NCBI RefSeq assembly: GCF_000550785.1
Contig: NZ_CP004350.1
Coordinates: 1,220,009-1,284,008, forward strand
DNA: 64,000 nucleotides
Direction of reading: 5' to 3'
Source of the DNA: Corynebacterium casei LMG S-19264
Lineage (GTDB): Bacteria; Actinomycetota; Actinomycetes; Mycobacteriales; Mycobacteriaceae
Shown here: positions 59,812 through 64,000 of the stretch, piece by piece
Layout of the letters: the number at the start of each line of letters is the position of its first letter
Position numbering within the stretch: the stretch's first letter is position 1
Translations under genes and position numbers: made by a program
Notes under the pieces: generated by a model
Seen by the model: the letters and a program-made list of their open reading frames with translations, nothing else
Told to the model about the DNA's origin: nothing
Databases searched by the model: none

Positions 59812-62235
59812 TTAGGTGGCTGCACCAGCACCAGGAATGGTCTCTCCAAGACCTGGCTCATAAGGGACTGCACCTTCTGGGAGTTCCTCTACAGGAGGTT
59901 CCGCGGGTGGAACTTCTGCTGGTGGGTTTTCGATGAGCGGAGCTTCTTCAGCGGGCGGAGCATCTTGATAGACCGGCGGCGGTTCATTGCCCGGCAGCTG
60001 CTCTACTGGAGCTTGCTCACCACCTGGGTATTCGCTGCCCGGAAGCGGTTCACCTTCTGGTGCCGGAGCGGGCAGTGGCGCTGGCTCGAAACTTGGGGTG
60101 CGCGGTTCTGGAATTGGTGCGCCTTCCATAAAGGCGCGGATGTAGTCCTCAAAAAGCGGCATCGCAGAATCGGCGAACGCGTTAGAGATATGGTGCATAT
60201 CGCGATACACCATGGTATTGCCAATAACAGTTGGGCACCAGACCGCATCACAGAACCAGTTGGAAGTATCGACTGCGACCATGTTCTCGAAGTTCGCGAG
60301 AATCTCCGCAGCCGGATCTACTGGGGTGTACACGCGCTCGCGCGCCATGCCACAGCCGATGGGGTCTTCCGTAGCGACATAGCACTCATCAAACTCACGA
60401 GCCATGAGGTTTTCATCAAAGCTCCATGGGTTATCGCGCAGGCCCAAGAACGGAATATCGGCGGCCTGAAGACCCTCCCAGAACCCAACGTAGCCTGCCG
60501 GCACCATATCTGGTCCGTGGCCGTATTCGCCCTGTGGGCGAGTGGTGTTAGAGATGACCAAGTCAGGCTGCGCATCCAGGACCTTGTCCATCGCTAGCTC
60601 GCCCCAGTCGGCGCAGACCGGAGTCACGCCAGAAGTATCACCCAACTCAATGGGGCAGTCCTGGCGCAGCAGCGGCACCAGCTTGAAGCCCATGCGCTGG
60701 CCCAGTTTGTCCAGACCGGAAGACCACTGCTCAGCATGTGAACCGCCGACAAGATAAACGGTGAACTCAGCGTCAACATCGCCGAAGATACACGGTTCAC
60801 CATTGACATCGGTATCCAGGAAGAAGTCCGCAGGAGCATCCTTGGCAATGAAGCAGTGCACTGTCGAAATTGGTGGCATGATTCCGCCGACCAACATTGG
60901 ATCGGGCTGCACCATATCAACCTCAGGCACGTCTGCGCCGAAGTGCGCCAAGGCGCCTGGATAAGAAACCGCGTCCAAGGTGTCGCCCTCAAGATTTTGG
61001 ATGGAACGCAACCACATTGGCTGAACCATCAACAATGCCACCATGCAGACCGCGACAAGACTGCCGCCGACTGCACGCATCTGGCCAGGGCGCTGCTTGA
61101 GCGTTGCCATCGCGCGGTTTACTGGCATGTCATCAGACATTGGGCGCTTCGCGTTTTGGCGCAGCGGGCGCTCCAAGAAACGGTGCGTCAGATCTGCCAG
61201 AACAAGGGAGACTGCGATAATGATGATGCCCAACCACCATGGTGGGGTTGCCAGTCTCAACGCGGAGGTAGACAAAATCAGCAGAGGCCAATGCCACAGG
61301 TAGAGGGCATAGGCGATATCGCCTAGCCAGCGCGCCTGCTTGGAGGCCATTAATCCGGAAATCCTCCCGCCGGAACCGCCGCCGAGGATAATCAGCACCG
61401 CGCCACCGAGTGGCAGCAGAGACAGTGGGCCTGGGTATGCCGTGGAATCCGCGATGATTGCGCCGGTAAAGAACAGTGCGATCAGACCAACGATGGTCAT
61501 CACGTTGCCCAGGAATTCCGAGACCTTTATCTTGGAGCCATAAATTGCCAGTACTGCGCCCAGGGTCAGCTCCCATGCGCGGGACCAGGTGGAGTAATAG
61601 TTTTCACCAGTGCCATACAAGCCATGGCGGGAGGCGTAAGCGAAAGAGACAACCGTGATAACAATCAGGATCGGTCCGGCAATCTGATTAACGCTAGGGA
61701 AGCGAGAAGGACGCAGGCCACCTGTGGGGCGGAAGCGAATGATTACTGCGAGAACCAGCGCAAAAATAATGCCCATGAGGTAGAACTGGCCCTGCACAGC
61801 CATCGACCACATGTGCTGCAGTGGGGAAGTCTCAGCAGAGGCTGCCGCGTAATCAGCGTCCTGACGCGCTAATTCCCAGTTCTGGTAGTAGAACAAAGTC
61901 GCGGTAATCTGCTGCGCAAATTCGGTGCGCATCAGCTGCGGGGTGATGAAGTACACCAGCAGCGTGGTGACACCAATGACCAGAATCAGACTGGGCAGAA
62001 GTCTGCGCAGTGTGCGCCAAATCGGCCACCAGGGGTTGAGAGAAGCATTCGGCTTCGCTGCATAACGCAGCTGCGAGCCTAAGAAGAAATAACCTGATAG
62101 GAGCAGGAAGACGTCCACGCCGCCGGATACACGGCCGACGAAGACGTGATAAAAGACCACTAGGGCAATTGCAATGCCACGAAGTCCGTCCAGGTCATAT
62201 CGGTAACGGAAGTTCCGAACAGCGTCAGTGCTCAT
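59812..62235 (-). CDS. Membrane acyltransferase-3 with SGNH domain (OafA/YrhL type)
   Basis: An 807-residue protein. Residues about 10-390 are an acyltransferase-3 domain with about ten helices (YDLDGLRGIAIALVVFYHVFVGRVSGGVDVFLLLSGYF; the catalytic His in YHVF). Residues about 470-690 are an extracellular SGNH hydrolase-like domain (VYLVGGSHAEQW with the Ser, and DMHHISNAFA with the Asp-x-x-His pair). The last 110 residues are a Pro/Glu-rich tail. Such proteins O-acetylate surface glycans, lipids or peptidoglycan; the target here is unknown. TATGAT five bases before the ATG may mean a leaderless message. Confidence 0.9.
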   Translation of the reverse strand: MSTDAVRNFRYRYDLDGLRGIAIALVVFYHVFVGRVSGGVDVFLLLSGYFFLGSQLRYAAKPNASLNPWWPIWRTLRRLLPSLILVIGVTTLLVYFITPQLMRTEFAQQITATLFYYQNWELARQDADYAAASAETSPLQHMWSMAVQGQFYLMGIIFALVLAVIIRFRPTGGLRPSRFPSVNQIAGPILIVITVVSFAYASRHGLYGTGENYYSTWSRAWELTLGAVLAIYGSKIKVSEFLGNVMTIVGLIALFFTGAIIADSTAYPGPLSLLPLGGAVLIILGGGSGGRISGLMASKQARWLGDIAYALYLWHWPLLILSTSALRLATPPWWLGIIIIAVSLVLADLTHRFLERPLRQNAKRPMSDDMPVNRAMATLKQRPGQMRAVGGSLVAVCMVALLMVQPMWLRSIQNLEGDTLDAVSYPGALAHFGADVPEVDMVQPDPMLVGGIMPPISTVHCFIAKDAPADFFLDTDVNGEPCIFGDVDAEFTVYLVGGSHAEQWSSGLDKLGQRMGFKLVPLLRQDCPIELGDTSGVTPVCADWGELAMDKVLDAQPDLVISNTTRPQGEYGHGPDMVPAGYVGFWEGLQAADIPFLGLRDNPWSFDENLMAREFDECYVATEDPIGCGMARERVYTPVDPAAEILANFENMVAVDTSNWFCDAVWCPTVIGNTMVYRDMHHISNAFADSAMPLFEDYIRAFMEGAPIPEPRTPSFEPAPLPAPAPEGEPLPGSEYPGGEQAPVEQLPGNEPPPVYQDAPPAEEAPLIENPPAEVPPAEPPVEELPEGAVPYEPGLGETIPGAGAAT

Positions 62236-62549
62236 ATAAAATCATATGGTCCGAATCTATTGCTTGGGCACAGCAAAAATAACTGTTGTGCAGGAGGTGG
62301 CAGGAATTCGGTGACAAGGTTACTCGGTCGAGGTGCCCAACACATATTCCTCCACACCAGTTTTGGGAATTAGTTGGATGCCCTGTAATATGATGCCGGT
62401 TGTGTGAAATTGCACGACTGCGTAATGCCGCCACCGACTAAGGTCGACCGGCAGTCACACGCAGAAAAATCTCCAAGGGTTGAACCGGCTTGAATGAAAA
62501 TTCGAGCGCCTGTACTGCCCAGTGACTGAAATAGATAAAGGAGCCAATC
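62236..62549. promoter_or_regulatory. Divergent intergenic region with the rpsP promoter and leader
   Basis: TTGGGA (62363-62368) and TAATAT (62386-62391), 17 bases apart, form a good promoter facing rpsP. The leader is then about 150 bases. Within it GACTGC (62416-62421) can pair with GCAGTC (62451-62456), with GGTCGACC-like bases between, giving a hairpin that might be a ribosomal-protein leader. AAAGGAG precedes ATG 62550. No gene is seen. Confidence 0.55.
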
Positions 62550-63029
62550 ATGGCTGCAAAGATCAAACTTCAGCGTATCGGTAAGATCCGTAACGCACAG
62601 TACCGCATCATCGTTGCTGATGCCCGCACCCGCCGTTCCGGCCGTGCAATCGAGAACATCGGCATCTACCAGCCAAAGGAAGAGCCATCTGTCATCCAGA
62701 TCGACTCTGAGCGTGCACGGTACTGGATCGGCGTTGGCGCACAGCCAACCGAGCCAGTACTCGCACTGCTGAAGATCACCGGTGACTGGCAGAAGGCTAA
62801 GGGTCTGCCAGGTGCAGAGGGCACCCTGAAGGTTGCAGAAGAGAAGCCATCCAAGCTGGAACTCTTCAACGCTGCATTGGCTGAGGCTAACAACGGCCCA
62901 TCCGTTGAGGCTGTTACCGCTAAGCGCGCTAAGGCTAAGGAAGAAAAGGACGCTAAGGCTGCTGCTGAACTGGCTGCCGCAGAAGCTGCTAAGGCAGCTG
63001 AGTCTTCTGAGGAAGAGTCCGCAGAGTAA
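62550..63029 (+). CDS. rpsP: 30S ribosomal protein S16
   Basis: The 159-residue S16 starts [41 protein letters not shown], the family signature. After about residue 90 it has an extension, ending in an Ala/Lys/Glu-rich tail ([19 protein letters not shown]) typical of actinobacterial S16 but longer than the 80-90 residues of E. coli S16. A terminator follows, before rimM. Confidence 0.97.
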   Translation: MAAKIKLQRIGKIRNAQYRIIVADARTRRSGRAIENIGIYQPKEEPSVIQIDSERARYWIGVGAQPTEPVLALLKITGDWQKAKGLPGAEGTLKVAEEKPSKLELFNAALAEANNGPSVEAVTAKRAKAKEEKDAKAAAELAAAEAAKAAESSEEESAE

Positions 63030-63062
63030 TTCCAACTCAACTTTGAGTTAGATGCGTAAAGC

Positions 63063-63096
63063 AAGCGCCGTTTCCCAATTGGGAGACGGCGCTTTT
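63063..63096 (+). terminator. Intrinsic terminator between rpsP and rimM
   Basis: AAGCGCCGTTTCCC (63063-63076) pairs with GGGAGACGGCGCTT (63081-63094) with one mismatch and an AATT loop, followed by TTTTGCTC. It would lower or end transcription from rpsP before rimM. Confidence 0.88.
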
Positions 63097-63116
63097 GCTC
63101 TATTATGCTTGACCTC

Positions 63117-63617
63117 ATGGAATTATTGATCGGTCGAGTCATCAAGTCGCACGGCATCAAAGGTGAAGTGTCCGTGGACGTGACTACGGACAGCCCAGAG
63201 CAGCGTTACTACCCGGGGGCAGTATTAAACGGTAAGCAGGGTGGGAAGCAAGTGGAGTTCACCATCAAGACAGTCCGTGCACACAAGGGACGTTTGTTAT
63301 TGACTTTCGATGAGGTCAAAGACCGCACCGCAGCTGATTCGCTGCGCGGAGTGCAGTTCTTCGCTGAACCAATCGAAGAAGAAGATGATGAAGGCTTCTA
63401 CGACCACGAGTTGGAGGGACTCAAAGTCGTCCTTGAAGGCGCGTCCATCGGTGAAGTCACTGGCATCACCCACGGCACGCAACAGTCACTGCTGGAAATC
63501 AAACTAGATAATGGCAAGGAAGCCCTCATCCCATTCGTGGAAGAGATCGTTCCAGAAATAGACCTTGAGGAAGGCACCTGCACAATTACACCACCGGAAG
63601 GGCTGCTTGAGCTGTGA
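63117..63617 (+). CDS. rimM: 16S rRNA processing protein RimM
   Basis: RimM helps 30S maturation at the 3' domain of 16S rRNA. The product (166 aa from ATG 63117) begins ELLIGRVIKSHGIKGEVSVDV, contains RGVQFF, and a PRC-barrel end (EGLKVVLEGASIGEVTGITHG, PFVEEIVPEIDLEEG). ATG 63105 is an alternative start four codons upstream; neither has a clear ribosome binding site. The stop overlaps the trmD start. Confidence 0.93.
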   Translation: MELLIGRVIKSHGIKGEVSVDVTTDSPEQRYYPGAVLNGKQGGKQVEFTIKTVRAHKGRLLLTFDEVKDRTAADSLRGVQFFAEPIEEEDDEGFYDHELEGLKVVLEGASIGEVTGITHGTQQSLLEIKLDNGKEALIPFVEEIVPEIDLEEGTCTITPPEGLLEL

Positions 63618-64000
63618 GGATTGACGTAGCCACTATCTTCCCGGAATATCTCGATCCACTCCGCCACGCGCTTTTGGGCAAGGCGATTGAGCAAGGCCGT
63701 CTCAACGTCGGTGTGCATGACCTGCGCTCATGGGCGACAGGTGCGCACAAGACTGTCGATGACTCGCCGGCCGGCGGTGGGCCAGGCATGGTGATGAAGC
63801 CTGAGGTATGGGGGCCAGCACTCGACGACATTGCCGCGGGCAACACCGAAGGCAGCGAACTAGCTTCAGCATTGCCGCATCTTAACCGCCCACGCCATGA
63901 TGAGCTCGAAGGTATTGGCGGGCACTCCTATGAGCCAACTGGGGAGGATTCATCTTTGCCGTTGCTGCTCGTCCCAACGCCCACGGGCAAACCCTTCACC
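63614..64000 (+). CDS. trmD: tRNA (guanine-37-N1)-methyltransferase, partial
   Basis: TrmD methylates G37 of tRNAs with S-adenosylmethionine. Only the first 129 codons are in the window. The GTG start overlaps rimM by 4 bases and gives RIDVATIFPEYLDPLRHALLGKAIEQGRLNVGVHDLRSWA and the signature DDSPAGGGPGMVMKPEVWG, then LLLVPTPTGKPFT at the edge. About 30 residues between the two blocks (roughly 77-115) look like an insertion compared with shorter TrmD proteins. Confidence 0.96.
   Translation, partial: MRIDVATIFPEYLDPLRHALLGKAIEQGRLNVGVHDLRSWATGAHKTVDDSPAGGGPGMVMKPEVWGPALDDIAAGNTEGSELASALPHLNRPRHDELEGIGGHSYEPTGEDSSLPLLLVPTPTGKPFT

Overview
The window looks like chromosomal DNA of a Corynebacterium. 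The evidence is protein-level similarity to known Corynebacterium proteins (GdhA, HisB, the GlnK/GlnD pair), actinobacterial gene order, AmtR-type operators, frequent GTG/TTG starts, and a moderately GC-rich composition. The species cannot be fixed from the sequence; the C. ammoniagenes / C. stationis / C. casei group is a guess. There are no rRNA or tRNA genes, insertion sequences, prophage or CRISPR arrays. Almost all of it is coding, in long co-directional runs.

Layout. 1-12.8 kb: the end of a MetE-like gene, two secreted proteins with a similar C-terminal hydrophobic module, ilvA, yigZ, a small membrane protein, an S4-domain RNA-binding protein, a protein made of two copies of one unknown domain, a (p)ppGpp-synthetase-like gene behind an unknown partner, a DEDDh exonuclease with BRCT domain, glgX and a TetR regulator. 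12.9-24 kb: a lipoprotein and a membrane protein, then the histidine cluster hisD-hisC-hisB-(53-aa membrane protein)-MFS-hisH-hisA-impA-hisF-hisI, followed by a 'trp region' membrane protein and a TrpC-like protein that has lost key active-site residues. 24-35 kb: lgt, pyk, a cutC broken by an in-frame stop, an HNH/DUF222 protein, a PrpF-like isomerase, glgP, an M20 amidohydrolase, an unknown protein and a glycerate kinase. 35-48 kb: gdhA, a DivIVA-like coiled-coil protein, a membrane protein, DUF177, rnc, mutM, an alanine/glycine symporter, acyP, smc and ftsY. 48-64 kb: a six-gene Mrp antiporter operon with fused A and B subunits, amtB-glnK-glnD, ffh, an acyltransferase-SGNH protein, then rpsP, rimM and the start of trmD.

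The genes form several working groups: histidine synthesis; nitrogen assimilation (gdhA and amtB-glnK-glnD, each behind AmtR-like operators, which suggests one shared nitrogen regulon); co-translational membrane targeting (ftsY, ffh); chromosome and DNA maintenance (smc, mutM, exonuclease); glycogen breakdown (glgX, glgP); and cation/proton exchange (Mrp).

No wholly new multi-gene system stands out. The most informative points are the catalytically degenerate TrpC relic where mycobacteria keep trpE-trpC-trpB-trpA, the recently broken cutC, the paired AmtR boxes at amtB, the tandem-domain unknown protein, the unknown gene paired with the alarmone-synthetase-like gene, and several accessory genes inserted into an otherwise conserved rnc-smc-ftsY-amtB-ffh-rpsP backbone.
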